A DNA stretch of 64,000 nucleotides, taken from positions 12,697,430 to 12,761,429 of the forward strand of contig CM029660.1 in assembly GCA_017311315.1 (NCBI GenBank), given 5' to 3'. This DNA comes from Dendrocalamus latiflorus (taxonomy: Eukaryota; Streptophyta; Magnoliopsida; Poales; Poaceae). Positions 12,454 to 24,584 of the stretch are shown one piece after another. The notes below the pieces were generated by a model. That model was not told the DNA's origin. It saw only the letters and a program-made list of their open reading frames with translations, and made no database searches. The position numbers and the translations under genes were made by a program. Each line of letters begins with the position of its first letter. Position 1 is the stretch's first letter.

Positions 12454-12619
12454 CAGTGGCAGAATCAGATCTCGGGCTGTCTAGGCTATAGCCCAAGGTC
12501 TGAAACCAAAACCTATACAAAATTTATAAAAAATCATAAAAAAACAAAATTAGCCTAAGAATCGGTCTAACAGCAGCTGGTCCAGCCTGGAGCTTGGACT
12601 TAGGCTGGTTCCGCCCCTG
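12454..12619. mobile_element. hAT-type MITE (CAGTGGCGGA family)
   Basis: Ends are CAGTGGCAGAATCAG on the left and CTGGTTCCGCCCCTG on the right, an imperfect inverted repeat. The flanking 8-mers ACCATCAC and ATCATCAC match at 7 of 8 positions. The size (166 bp) and lack of coding indicate a non-autonomous hAT. Two larger elements with the same ends lie at 20851-22471 and 56014-56283. Confidence 0.7.
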
Positions 12620-12701
12620 ATCATCACCACCTCCTTTTACATGTATACTCTCTCTCAGCTAGCATTTTTTTTCCTTCTCATTTAATTCATGAAGCGGTTA
12701 A

Positions 12702-12977
12702 GGGCATCTGTAGTGTATATAACCCAAGGGGTCTTAAGATAGGTCACATCTAAACCTTAAGCCTGACTCCATAGTGTATATAACCCAAGGGGTCTTAAGA
12801 CGGTCCCACTTGGCAGATAAAGAAAAATTGTATTTTAATGCTTATGGCCAGGTCTTTAGCTTGAGGATCAGCCTTAAGTCTTTTTTGCTTATAGCCTACT
12901 TAAGGTCACCCCTGTAATGTATAAGGTTGACCTTAAGGTGGCTTAAGACTCTCTATTTTCATACACTACAGATGCCC
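12702..12977. mobile_element. Tourist-like MITE upstream of the 13273 gene
   Basis: A perfect 17-bp inverted repeat GGGCATCTGTAGTGTAT forms both ends, and the target duplication is TAA (12699-12701 and 12978-12980). The 276-bp element has an internal direct repeat of the motif 'atataacccaaggggtctt' (about 12716 and 12777). Its right end is about 140 bp from the TATA box of the next gene. Confidence 0.85.
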
Positions 12978-13113
12978 TAAGGAACCTAAGAAACGCGACG
13001 TTTGAGGCGCATGCGGTTAAGTCAGTTGCACATGGGGAGCAAGTGTGCAACAATAATGCACGCCACATGTACAATGCCCTCTCCCTCAACTCTCACCATT
13101 GCCGCGTCCACCA

Positions 13114-13122
13114 CTATATATA
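13114..13122 (+). promoter_or_regulatory. TATA box for the 13273 gene
   Basis: CTATATATA lies about 160 bp upstream of the ATG. No other ATG in frame with the CDS occurs between it and 13273, which supports that start. The sequence following it has CA- and AC-rich tracts typical of a grass 5' UTR. Confidence 0.6.
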
Positions 13123-13272
13123 CCCCCACGTCCTTTCCCGCCTTTGGCCACCACCACCACCACCAAGCAAGTCACCGACGATCGCCACAGCGCAAGAACT
13201 CTTCTCCTTTGCAAAAACTCAATTCGGTTGCAAAGATTTCATATACACACATATTCATATATACATACATAC

Positions 13273-13797
13273 ATGGATCGCCAGAGCATGCAGGGCGGTG
13301 GCGCCGGCGGCACCGCGCAAGAGCTCTGCTACGTCGGCGGCAGAGGTCAGCCGGAGGTCGTCGACGGGGCGTTCCTGATGGAGCTGCTGGAGGACACGCC
13401 GGCGGCGGACCAGCCGCCGGAGGGCGCCGACGACCAGCTGAGCCGCGTCATCCGGTCCCTCGAGGCGGAGATTGGCGGCGGGACGGCGCCGGAGCCGGCC
13501 GCCGCGGTGGGAGACGGCGAGAGCACGACGGACGGCCCGACGAGCGACGACGGCGGGCTGGAGGACATGCTGTCCGACTTCGACAGAAGCCCGGGCCCGT
13601 GCTCGGCCGAGGCGCCGCCGCCACTGCCCGTGCCGTTCGAGTACTGGGCGGAGGTGCCGCCGGCGATGGAGCACGACATGGGCGGCTGGTACGTCGACGG
13701 CGACGGCGTCGTAGGGTACGAGTTCAGAGAACAGTGCTATTACACCTACGGTGAGGGCTCCGCTGTTGAGCAAGTGTACAGCCCCCTGTGGGAATGA
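13273..13797 (+). CDS. Unrecognised 174-aa acidic protein, intron-less
   Basis: A single open frame starts at ATG 13273 and ends at TGA 13795-13797. Coding signals are strong: third-position GC bias, a TATA box at 13114 and no competing ATG in the leader. The protein is acidic and rich in Gly, Ala and Pro. It has an N-terminal motif AQELCYVGGRG, a predicted helix near residues 55-66 (LSRVIRSLEAEI), a short acidic motif LEDMLSDFD (about residues 97-105), an aromatic C-terminal half (FEYWAEVPP, GGWYVDGDG) and a conserved-looking end EQVYSPLWE. No signal peptide, membrane span or enzyme motif is visible. The upstream extension of the frame precedes the TATA box and is not counted. I suspect a small regulatory plant protein but assign no function. 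Confidence 0.75.
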   Translation: MDRQSMQGGGAGGTAQELCYVGGRGQPEVVDGAFLMELLEDTPAADQPPEGADDQLSRVIRSLEAEIGGGTAPEPAAAVGDGESTTDGPTSDDGGLEDMLSDFDRSPGPCSAEAPPPLPVPFEYWAEVPPAMEHDMGGWYVDGDGVVGYEFREQCYYTYGEGSAVEQVYSPLWE

Positions 13798-15179
13798 GTG
13801 ATGAAATATGGGAAAAGAGGTAAGAAAGAAAAATATATATATATACGAGTTAAAACTTCACAAGAATCCTTGCAAAAAAAACAAACAAAAGAAGGCAAAC
13901 CGATCTGTGCTTCTTCATTTCTAGGTTCTAATTAATTACAAGCTGATGGATTGCAAGGTTATTTTTGCATCACCACTAAAATGATCTAGAGAGAGAGAGA
14001 GAAGATTTTCCAGAACTAGAAAAAGAAAGTCAACTGAGCAATCTTGAACAGTTACAATCTTTTGTCTTGGAACAATATCACATCTCACTCATGTCAAACA
14101 TCATAGCTGTTCCAGCAAATATATATTGCCATAGTATACAAAAGATAAGAGGAAACGAGTTCAGCTGTTTGGGCAACTCAGGTTCAATCCCGAGAAACTG
14201 AGCCTAGTTTAGTTAGTAGGAGGTGTGGATGCACACATTCACTGTCTAGGTTCAGGTCCTCTTTGACTCGGCTTTTTTTTTAAACTTGGGTTCAATCCTC
14301 AGTGGACACGCCTCGCATCGGGTGGAAAACCACCTTTAAAAAAATTGAAATTATCGGTGAAAAGTAGGCTTGAGTTGAACGAATTTTTTACCAGGTACAT
14401 GAACTCACCAACAGCACAGCAAGGGTGCACACATGCAACGTAACAGAACAAAGAGATCCAATCTGCCTCCGAAACAATTGAGCAAATTGTTATGAAGTTA
14501 TGGGTGTATAGCTTCGACTAATAGGATTTAAATCTTAATGTTTATCTATTATGTATATGCTAGTACACTTTAATAAAAATTTTATGAGATCGTAAATTTA
14601 TTCCTGGTCTTCGACTGTTTAGATATGTGCTAAGAAATGCACTCACTTGTGTGGTAGTGTACTACCTGTGAGCATTCTTGAAGAGATAGCAACCACTAAG
14701 CAACATCGTGTTACTGAAAGTGGCCTGGTGTACAACTCCTGCTCTTAATCAAGTGGTTAGGTCGCATAAAATCTCTCTCATCAAATACAAAGCAGGGGGA
14801 AAGGCTACGTGATCTCCGTGGTGACAGTCTGTCTGAAATTCTGAATACATAATCTCTTTGCAGACCAACGGGAAAAAGATTGGCATCCGTCAGTTATGTG
14901 GATAGGTAGTATATTTTTGATGTCAGGCCCATTCAACTTTGCTAAACCCTTTTCAGCTCCAGATCACATATCAGATATCACCTTGTTGTCACAATCTCAC
15001 TTGATTTTCACCGCTCAACACCAAAGTTAAGAGCTAGGTTACCAATCCAACATGAGATATAAGTATTTAGGGATACAAATTAAGGAGAATAGTAAGTATG
15101 AATAGGGAGAGTAGTTCTAGACTGGGAATCGGAGAATTGCAACCGATCATCATCTTCGAGTGCAGCCGCTGCTGCTAGG
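13798..15179. other. Intergenic, 3' flank of the 13273 gene
   Basis: AT-rich, with a short (TA)n tract at 13832-13846 and a GA repeat at 13990-14002. Two box-B-like sites (GGTTCAATCC near 14181 and 14290) hint at a tRNA-derived SINE fragment about 14165-14345, but no clear box A or tail supports it. Confidence 0.4.
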
Positions 15180-15400
15180 TGGGTTTTTTTTAGGCTATGA
15201 GTTTTAGCTTTTGAATTCTGACTATTCGCGAGAGAGAGTGTGAAAATAGAGATAGTCGTATGCAATTTTGGTCGGTATAGCTGAAGTCAGTACAACGTCT
15301 ACTACAATTAACTTATAGATCCTACCTTAAAAAATATACTGTTCAAAAGTTAGTTACTATAAAAAAACTAAAAATCATAAATAGTAAGCTGAAAAGAACT
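15180..15400. mobile_element. Family A MITE, diverged copy
   Basis: It shares the family core 'ctgaagtcagtacaacg..tctactacaattaac' (about 15280-15325) and the right end GCTGAAAAGAACTC with the copy at 501-740. The left end is degraded, so the boundaries are approximate. Confidence 0.6.
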
Positions 15401-16189
15401 CAATCAAAATGTCCACTCGGGGCATGAAGTCCAGCCCAATGTCCTTCCCACGGCCAAGGGCGCAGTCCGACACTTGTGGACATGATTTCGACAACTCCCA
15501 AGTTGAACGAAGCGTACTTCGCAACCGAAAATATAGCAATTGGAAACTCAAGACAACTGGAGCTAACATTGCATCCTTCCGATTAAATACAACTGTGTCA
15601 TGTAACAGATAATAATGGAACATGGCCATATAATAGCTAGGGATAAAAGGAGAAATAATCCACTGTAAGATGGAAAAGGGTAATTTAAGTATGCACAACC
15701 GAGCATATTGATTCTACTATATGGAGCTGAAGTTTATTCTAGAAAGTTCACTGCTAGACCTGATCAAACTATGAGTTTGGGAAGAGAAATGGCAGGGACT
15801 AGGTAACATTTGTACCTTAATGTTAGGTCAGAAATTAATTTTCATGCTGCAAAAGGCGCAATCACTGGGATTTTCATGCTGCTGGTGGACTGCAAAGCCA
15901 ACGTACGGGAACAGTAATCACAAAGACCTGCACTGCACAGAGAATGATTCAAAGGTATGATGAATGCAACAACAGAAATATCAGAATGGTACGAACGAAT
16001 ATTTACCTAAATGCACACATAATTGGCATTCAAACAATTCGATAGGACGATTCTTTCTCATGCGGCAAGCCGAGCCAAAAGCCAGGAGCTTCCTCTGAAA
16101 TTTCTGGGTGACAACACACCTGTGCTCCACTGAGACTGCTTGTTACCTGCTGCGTCAGCCAGAAGTTTCCTGGGAAGCTCTGCAACTTG

Positions 16190-16640
16190 GCCTTTTTTTT
16201 GTTTTTTTGTGGTCTTTTGCTTCGGCTTCGCTGAAGTTAAAATAAATGAAACAATTTCTCCAAATAGTTTTTAAAGCTATTTTTCTAAACAGGTTTTTGA
16301 GTCCAAAACACTGTATACCATCCGCATCGATATCTCTACTGTCTCGAAAAACGTAATTAAAAACCATCAGCAGCAACCAAAAGCCATCAGCACAGCCCAA
16401 AATAAAGGGCCTACATCCGTGTCAGGGACCGTTCATATAAGTTTTTAGCTTTTACTTATGAATAGAGAAATTTATAGAGAGACACAAGCATACGATTTTA
16501 GCCGATATAAATGAAATCACTACAATGCGTACTACAATCAACTAGTAAAAACTATTTGAAAAAGACACTTCGTGTAAAAACTAAATACCGCAGAAAAAAC
16601 TATTTAATGTAGAAAAACAATTTTTAAAAATGAATACGAC
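16190..16640. mobile_element. Two adjacent degraded MITE copies
   Basis: From about 16430 to 16640 the sequence carries the family A core 'gatataaatgaaatcacta' with 'gtactacaatcaactag'. The preceding segment, about 16190-16410, has related 'agccaaaagc'-type ends in the opposite sense. Neither has clean termini. Confidence 0.45.
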
Positions 16641-17290
16641 TATGGTCTGAAGCTTTCCGAAGCCAGTCTCTCCCTGCTGCCTGCCATGCATTTCCATTGG
16701 GAGCATTGGCTGCTTTTGCACGAGTCCGCATGCTGCTGAAGCCTGAAGGCAGCGCGCCCTAGTACTCGTCGGTCTAGCGTGTCGACAAGTGTGACGAAGG
16801 GTTCTCATGGCATCGCAACAAGGGATGCAGCACCTACGCCTCCAGGCGCTGTCGAGTCAGGAAGGGCATAACACATAAAACCTGCTTGGCTAATGCCTTT
16901 CTAATACTTGCAAAAGGCCTAACTAACATATTCTAAAATATTTAAGGGAGGAAAAAAAAACTTGAGGTAGCATGACATGATGACAATGCGATACATAATA
17001 ATAGCATTTGGCCCCCAAACCTATCTGTGCCATCAAGCCAAAGAGATTGTTTTTGTAGGTGGTTTCACTCAATCAATCCTGCAGACTTTGACTAATATAT
17101 ACGTTATATTATGTTTTTTTTCATTTCCAGAAAAGGGATTTAACAGAAAATTCCGTTGCAACAGAAACAAAGACGTTTGGAAATAGGCAAAAACAATAGT
17201 CAGATGGATCATGCACAACAATAATACATCTGCCTGCCACATCACGAAAAATCATCTAAAAGAATGACTACCGGCCATGCAGTTAGTACC

Positions 17291-20200
17291 TGTAACGCCC
17301 CCGTTTCCAGGGGCGCGTACGGACAATGCATTCCGCAACTATTCACGTATGAACAGTTATAGAGTGTCGCGCAAAAGTATACCATTGCATGTTTACAACA
17401 AAAGTCCAGTATATATTTCACATATGGAATAACATCCAGTTTTGACAGCGGGGCGTGCAAGCCCAAAGCATAATTACACTACAAAAGGCTCCAAGATCCG
17501 CTTGAGCGCGGCGAAGACCTAAAGCCACGGGTCCTCGTCGAAGAAGAGATCCTTCGGGATGTCCTCGACAGGAAGACCTTTCCAACACGAAATCTTGAAT
17601 TGCCTTCTTTTTCTTCTGGAATCTGTGGCATTTTGCAAGCCTGAGTACTCCGACCCGGTACTCAGCAAATCACAAGGGAAACCCTAACTTACTACTTGCA
17701 CGGATCAACAAAGGAATGGAGTATACTTGGTCTGTTACATTTGGTGGATGCAGTTTTATTTACAAACATTTTAATAAAATGGACCCAAAACTACTCCTTA
17801 AGATCTCAGGGGTTTTTCAACAAAAGTTAATTAACCAACTACACAAGTTAAGGCATGTACAAAACTACTTAAGCTTTGCGGCTGGAATCACCCAAGTGAC
17901 ATAGCTCCATTGACCGGGAGCACGGCGTATTCGAATACCATTTATTTGACTCTGCAGAGTTTGCTCAGCTTTACCCACACGATCCCTTAACTCCCGCGAC
18001 AGAGTTAAGAAAGCCAGGTCGTTTCACTGCTCAACTCTTTATATAGGCTCTACCCGGTAGAATTCACTCGGGTCTGGCTCACACACACACACACACACAA
18101 GAGAAGACGGTGTCCGCTTCGAGTGAACTCTACCGTTGTTAGGCACCCACAACACGGCTTGCCTAACCTCACTGCTAAACCTCCTGTAGAGTTTCAATCG
18201 AGTTGAGCAGCTACTAGACAAGTGTTGACAAGTCAACTCCTGTGGTTGAGCGATCACTGTGACATTTGCTCAGCGTAAAGGTTTCAGTCCTTACATTTTC
18301 ACATGGTCCGCAACCTCACTAGGCCCGCGAGCCAACCTAGGGTAAGCGGTGAGCGAAAACCGTCTCGCGGCGCACCACAACCCCACTTACCCTACTCCAA
18401 TCCTAGGGTAAGAGATGGGCGAAAACTGTCTCGCGGCGCACCACAACCCCCTTACCCTACCTTGTGCCCGCAGGCACTCTCCGCTCTAGGGCACGGTGTC
18501 CCATACCACCCTACCCTAGAGTCGGGTTTGCAAATTCTATTGGCCCGCAGCCACAACCTTATCAGTGTAACACTTTGCATGATAATAATATCCTACAATT
18601 ATCTAGATTAACAGATAATTATTTCTAGGGTTGCAAAGGCATGGCTACAAGTTTTACATGGCATTTGTCGGTAGTAGGTTTATCTACATAACATGTCATT
18701 CTAAACATTTTATTTTTACTTTGAATTAACATTTCAGGATTAGCTTAATGCAAATAGCATAATAACATAATTAAATCACATGGGTTGCAACATGATCAAA
18801 GGATTTGGGACTTGCCGTGAATCGGGACGAACTCGGCTAGCTCAAACGTAGAAGCTCCTGGATCCTGCGACTGCACTTGAGCTTCCGGAATCTCCGACAC
18901 TAGCGCAAACACTGAAAATAACATAAATCCGGCTTGAGCCAAATCAAGCGAGGAAAAATAATCTATTAAAAAGGAATAAAATGCATAAATCCTCAAATGG
19001 GGAATTTTAGGAATTTATCTGGGATGAATTTGTGGAAGTGGAGGCCAAAAATGGGTTCAGGACATTATTTGGAGCAAAGTGATGAAATTTGGGAATTTTT
19101 GGGAATTCCTGTGATTTTCTAGGATTTATTTGGATTTTTCTGGATTTTGGAAATTGATAAATCATCTGGAAAATCGGTGAACAGTGAAGGGCCGGCCCGA
19201 GCTACAGTGCGGCCTGGCCCGGAAAGCGGCCCGCGCGGCCCGATTGCGCGTGCGCGCGCGCGGGAACGGAGCGGGCCGAGGGAGGCGGCCCGGTAACGCG
19301 CGCGCCCGAGCGGGTCGGATGGCCGCCGCGTGGACGGCGCGAGCGGCGGGGATGCGGGGCGGATCGAAGGCTCGGATGACGCGAGCGGAGATCGGACGGT
19401 GGTGAAGTGGGGACGCGGGCGAAGCGGTACGGGAGATCGGGCGGACGAGTTTAGAAGGCAACGGGGAGATGGACGGCGGAGAGGAGGCCACGTCGCGGGG
19501 GAGGAGTCGTCTTCCTCCTCCAGCTGCTACAGTAACCCCGCGGCGAGGTTACGGTGGCGACGGCGGCCTGGGCGCCAGGGGGCTCGTCGGCGATCACCGA
19601 GGGCACCGGCGGGTGCGGCTTCGAGAGGGGAACCCGTTTTGGGTGCTTGTAAGGCGAGGGGATCAGCGGAGAGGGCGGGGAACAGAAGGGGGAGGTTCGA
19701 GTTTGCGGTGGCAAGGGAGGTCACCGGCGGCGGGAGAGCTCAATCGGCCGCTGCTACACGTTCAAGGGGACCAGGTGCTCACATTGGCGGCGGAGGTGTG
19801 AGTCGAGGAGCTTCAGAGCGTGCAGGCCACCGAGAGGGTGCGGTGGCCGGGAGGGAGCTTCGGCGGCGGCGCTCCACAGGGCTTCACCTGGCCAAACAAA
19901 TGCACTGCATTAATTAGTGCACCGAGGAGAAGCTTCGGGCGAATGCAGTTGAGCAATGGAGGGAGGGAGAGGGAGATTGGCTCCCGGGGGCCACCGGCGC
20001 AGGGGACGGCGAAGGCGGAGCTACGGGCGGCGGGGCTCCAATCGGCGGCTCCGGGAGAGGCTCTGGAGGGTTGGGAGGGGATTGAAGGCAACAGGAGAGC
20101 TCGGGGAGCAAAGGGGGAAGAGGGAGCCGAGGTGGGGTATTTATACCCGAGCGGAGGGGGAGCGGGGCGTGGAGGAGAAGCCAGCGGCCGGTCTCTGGGG

Positions 20201-20777
20201 TCGGCAGGAGGGGACGGGAGTGGTTGAGGTATCTCCTCCGCGCAGAGGATGACGCACGGATCTGCACAGGGAACTGGCGACGCGACGGGAGTAAAGGCGA
20301 TGGACGGGAGCAGGTGAGCTGCGCACGGGCGAGGGCGCGTCCGCGCGCGGGGAGAGGGGAGGAGCGGTGACCGCCAGGTGGGGCCGGAGCTGAGGCGGGG
20401 CGACGTGGCACGAGGACGTCCACGCGCTTCTGACAGGGGTTGTCGGGGCGGCGGAGGCTGTCCGAGGCCGGGGGCGGCCGCCAGCGCAGAGGCGGCGCGG
20501 CGCAGGCGCAACGCGCAGCGCTAGCGCGCGTGCGCGGGGAGAAAGCGGGGAGCGGGCGCGGCGCCGGCGGAAGAGGGAGAGGCGTCCGCGGGAGAGGGAG
20601 TCGGCCAGCGGGGAAAAGCGGGAAGGAGCGGGGCGCCAGAGGGGGAAGAAGGCGCCCGGCCCAGAAAGGAAAGCGGCGCGAGGGAAGACTTTCCCGAAAG
20701 GGAAAGTTTCCAGAAAACACTCAAAAATGCAGCAAAAAGCACAGAAATTTTTGGTTTGAATTTTTAGGGGCTTTTCA
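17291..20777 (-). mobile_element. Solo LTR, 3.5 kb, Tekay/Del-like
   Basis: The + strand starts TGTAACGCCCC and ends GGGGCTTTTCA, giving imperfect inverted TG...CA ends. The target duplication is GTACC (17286-17290 and 20778-20782). No gag or pol is present. The distal part (about 19180-20700) is strongly GC-rich, with open frames on both strands that I treat as chance. The proximal part is AT-rich. That asymmetry suggests a promoter at the high-coordinate side and a minus orientation. Length and ends fit the long LTRs of Tekay/Del chromoviruses. A (CA)n tract lies at about 18080-18100. Confidence 0.7.
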
Positions 20778-20850
20778 GTACCAGTTAACAAAGCCAATGA
20801 CACTCAGAACCACAGACCACACGATATCGGTGTACTCACCGATCCATGGA

Positions 20851-22471
20851 CAGGGACGGACCTACAGTAATTCATGGGTATTCAGCTGAATACCTAAAAC
20901 TTTTTGCTAAAAATCTGCTATACATTAGGGGATATATATATATACATATATATATATATATTAGTAATTGGGTTTAAATGAAAGAATTTGAAGTGAAGAA
21001 GGAGCTCGGGCCGACTGATCCACGGCGAACGGCCCAGTGCCTGCCTCCCATGCCCGAACAGCCCAGTGCACCTCCCACGCCCAAACGGCCCAGCCGATTG
21101 CCTCATGCGGTCACTCCGGCAATTGGCAGCGGCCGCAGCGCAATCCCTCGTCTTGTCAGCTCATCTCCCAGCGCAGTCCCTCGTTCGTGCAGGTTAGTTT
21201 AATTTTTTGTTGGGGATCTTTGCCCAGAGGTCACTGATGTCTGATGGTGCTTTGTTTGCTTTTTTCTTTGGATATTCCAGCTGCTCATAAGTGTTTCATA
21301 GCTCTGTGCAATTGTGCATTCCTCATTTCTTACTATGCCGCTCCCCGCCTCCCCATGACCCGTCAATTGAATCGATTCCATGGTGATTTCTTGCGGATCT
21401 GCTCTGCTCCGTCTCCGTGCATACTGAATCTGCACGAGGTGCTTCCTTAGTTCTTTAGCTCCTTTATCCTGTCATCTATGTAGACTGTGGATGGTTGGTA
21501 ACTTGGTGTATATGAGTATGACAATATTTGTGTATATGAGTATATGGCAATACTTTGAATTGCCCGCTTGATGAGGTAAACACAAAATTGGCAAGCTACG
21601 AAGCCAGGCTTGTGATCAGTTTGGGACTGCAAAGACCCAGTTGAACAACTAGGTCCTGGTGTGTGAATTATGATGCTTATACCAGGAGTAAACTTGTTAA
21701 GAAAACATGTTTGTATTGTGCAAGGATTTTGTAATTCTAATAGGTTTTTTCTGTTGAAAATCTACAGAAATTCTATGTTTTTTCCTTGTAAACCTATGAT
21801 CTCATTTTTACTCAGCCTGTATCGTCATAATTTAAATCCAGCATTGCTTGTTTAGGCTTCTGTTTTCAACCAAGTTAGGTTATGCTTTTGGTTGCATGCT
21901 CCTCAATATTTGGTCATATACCAATTACCAAACAATGGTTACCCATTACCTATGAATTTTCTAGGTTTTGTTTTATGCAACTGCAGCTTTTGAGTTTGTT
22001 GTACTGGCCCTTTCTTTGCAACCGGCCCTTAAACATTAGTGTATGCTCCGACAAGTATGGATAATATACTGATGCATCATGCACACAATATTTTTGTTTG
22101 GCCTTTCTAAATCATTATTGACATTTGACAGGAGATCTTTGAATTTTAAAAAATGAAGAAGTCTGTAGATTTGAAATATTCATGGGAGAGAGCTGGAAAG
22201 AGCAAAAAAAAGAGCAGGATTAACAAGGTATGCAACTGTCATTAAACTCTATAATTTGATATTTAATTCATATCATTATGCTAACCTTATGTCACCTATT
22301 TTCTCGTAAGAAATCATTAATTTCTATATTTTTTTATATTTGTATTGTATCTATATACACGTATCGTTGTATCGGTGTTTTGGAGAAACGATGAGTCACG
22401 GTAGCGACGTATCCGAACAACCTAGCTTTGAAATCTGAATACCCATCTTAAAAATTATGGGTCCGCCACTG
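20851..22471. mobile_element. Non-autonomous hAT element, 1.62 kb
   Basis: The left end CAGGGACGGACC and right end GGTCCGCCACTG are inverted repeats matching at 10 of 12 positions. Both sides carry the 8-bp duplication TCCATGGA (20843-20850 and 22472-22479), as expected of hAT insertion. Subterminal regions share 'atgggtattcag'. No transposase domain was found. A (TA)n tract is at 20933-20960. Confidence 0.85.
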
Positions 22472-22764
22472 TCCATGGATGTGATTCATGTGACGACATT
22501 AGAGATTCCACATCACGACTGAACTACTACACCATGAAGATATAGGACGAATTTGACAGAAAGCAGAGGATGTGAATGCACAGTTCGTAGAGATTGGACT
22601 AAAGGGGCATCTAAAATGCACTAAACATTCAAACGTCCTTGTATAACGACACATCTGAGTTACACGTGAAATAAATGTTATCTTTACTACAATGCACCAC
22701 CAGGTAGCCACAATTGCTGATGCGCAGACATTGACATCAACATAGCCAACGGATTGGAGCCTAT

Positions 22765-23009
22765 GGCACTGTTCTTTTCAGCTTCTAAAAGCTGTTTTTC
22801 GGCTTTTCTACAGTAACTAGCTTTTCAACAAAATATTTTTTTTCAAAATAGAGTCTACTAGTTAATTGTAGTACATACTTTACTAACTTCATTTATATCG
22901 GCAAAAACCGCACGTGAGTTTCTGTTACTCTGTAATTTCTCGTACAAACAGCCCAAAAGTCACAAGCCGCAGCCAAAAGCCACAAGCCGCAGCCAAAAAG
23001 AACAGGCCC
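22765..23009. mobile_element. Family A Tourist-like MITE, inverted copy
   Basis: The element is 245 bp with ends GGCACTGTTCTTTT and AAAAGAACAGGCCC and a flanking TAT on both sides (22762-22764 and 23010-23012). The core is the reverse complement of that at 605-665. Confidence 0.8.
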
Positions 23010-23012
23010 TAT

Positions 23013-23768
23013 ATTCAAGAGAGCTAGTCAGTTGCACAAGGATACGGCAATAGCCGAGAGTCATCTTCACATCAGAACCTCAGAACCTGCCATAAAAACC
23101 GCAATATTCAGTACCCGGACCATGCTATTCAACAAAAAAGAAAAAAAGAACTACAAAATATGCTGCGATACAAAACAAGCCACACCAAACTCTGTAAGAT
23201 CAAAACTCAACAAGCATGTTGCCACGTGCATGATCCTACACCAGCTACCTTACATGGAAAGTAAGTTTGTGTGGCTACGTGGAACTGGAGCACAGTTACT
23301 AGAGAAGAAAGTTTTGCCTGCTTCGTAGTGCTATCCAAGAATTTGAGATCTCATGATGGCAAGAAAAAGGTTCAAAGCCCAAAACCATGAAGTGTTATCA
23401 GTATTTTGGCTTTATGAGTTTCAAAACAATCTCATTATATTTAGCAACAACAGAACTAGAAACCAAAACTGAAATGCTTGCAGTCAACTATGAATGAAAA
23501 AAATGAATATTCTAACACAATAGTCAACTATGAATTGAAAAAATGAATATTCTAACACAATCCTCAAACTTCTTATGACTCCCATTTGGCCTCTAAAAAA
23601 CTAACCATATTTGACTGGTTGCTGCTGTACAAAACCAGCCAACTCAGCCAAAAGCGAGTCCTGGTAAATTAGGCCTGCTCATCTAATGACTACTTCCATG
23701 TCAAAATATAAAACCCTCTTTTTGCTCGCAGACTTCAAGCTTGAATTTTTACCAACTTGTATTACATG
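23013..23768. other. Intergenic, no gene recognised
   Basis: AT-rich DNA with a short direct repeat 'tgaatattctaacacaat' at about 23503 and 23544. Nothing else was recognised. Confidence 0.5.
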
Positions 23769-23770
23769 TA

Positions 23771-24029
23771 CTCCCTCTTGTCACAAATACACATCATTTT
23801 AGGATATGTGCAGTTAAACTTTTAAAACTTTAGCTATCGATATCTTTTTAAATAGTTATATTGGATACATGAAAAATCATATGCGTAGATTTGTCTCGAA
23901 AAATACTTACATAATATTATAATTTTATTGAGTTTTATAAATATATTACAATAGAAATTAGTGGTGAAAGTAATGTTTTGGGGACCGTGTCAATGTCCAA
24001 AATAACATGTTTTTGTGACCGAGAGGGAG
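23771..24029. mobile_element. Stowaway MITE
   Basis: Ends CTCCCTCTTGTCACAAA and its inverted counterpart TTTTGTGACCGAGAGGGAG are the Stowaway (Tc1/Mariner) signature. TA is duplicated on both sides (23769-23770 and 24030-24031). The element is 259 bp and non-coding. Confidence 0.85.
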
Positions 24030-24084
24030 TATTAGACTATAAGTAACAACTACGTTTAAACAAATCCAGTGGTACTAATTTCAA

Positions 24085-24584
24085 TGTTGTCACGGTGTTG
24101 CCAAGCCGTCGCCTTGGCAACGTCTAGGCGTGTGGCGGTCCAGGGGACGCCACAGAGCTTCGTTGTGACAACCATCCTTCCCCACTCCCATCTCGTGGCC
24201 ACCCCCGTCATCCTCGGCTCCGGCCGGTGGAAACGATCGGATCTGGTTGGATTATAGCTGAGGGCGGTTGGATTCGATGGGAGATGGGACAGGAGGTGGC
24301 GGGGAGGGAAGGCAGCGGGGAGAGGAGGCACAAGGCGAGGGAGGCGGCGCCAAGGAGGGGAGGCGCCAGGGAGGGGGGAGGCACTGGGAAGAGGAGGCTG
24401 CGGGAAAGGGGAGGAGACCGCGGGGAGAGGAGGCCATGGGAGAGAGAGGAGGTGAGTTCGGGATAGGAGTCGGGAGCCAGATTATATGAGGGGGGCCGGA
24501 TTGTATGTACTCCATCATGTATGCATGTAGAGCGTATGTCTCGCCGTGGCATCCTGGCGCCATGGTCACCAATTATGCCGTGAC
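24085..24584. other. GC-rich segment with short inverted ends, possible TE
   Basis: TTGTCACGG near 24086 and CCGTGACAA near 24575 form a short inverted repeat around a purine-rich, GC-rich core (24260-24470). No target duplication was found and the open frames in it are low-complexity. It could be a MULE-type fragment; confidence is low. Confidence 0.3.

Noticed and set aside
13255..13773. 172-codon minus-strand ORF and other frames over the 174-aa gene
   Set aside because: They are explained by high GC in the real plus-strand gene; no promoter or motif supports them.
14165..14345. tRNA gene or SINE from box-B-like motifs
   Set aside because: No cloverleaf, no convincing box A and no poly-A tail or target duplication.
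19330..20803. Several 130-268-codon ORFs on both strands
   Set aside because: They are all within a GC-rich solo LTR, overlap each other in many frames and have Arg/Gly/Pro-rich composition without motifs.
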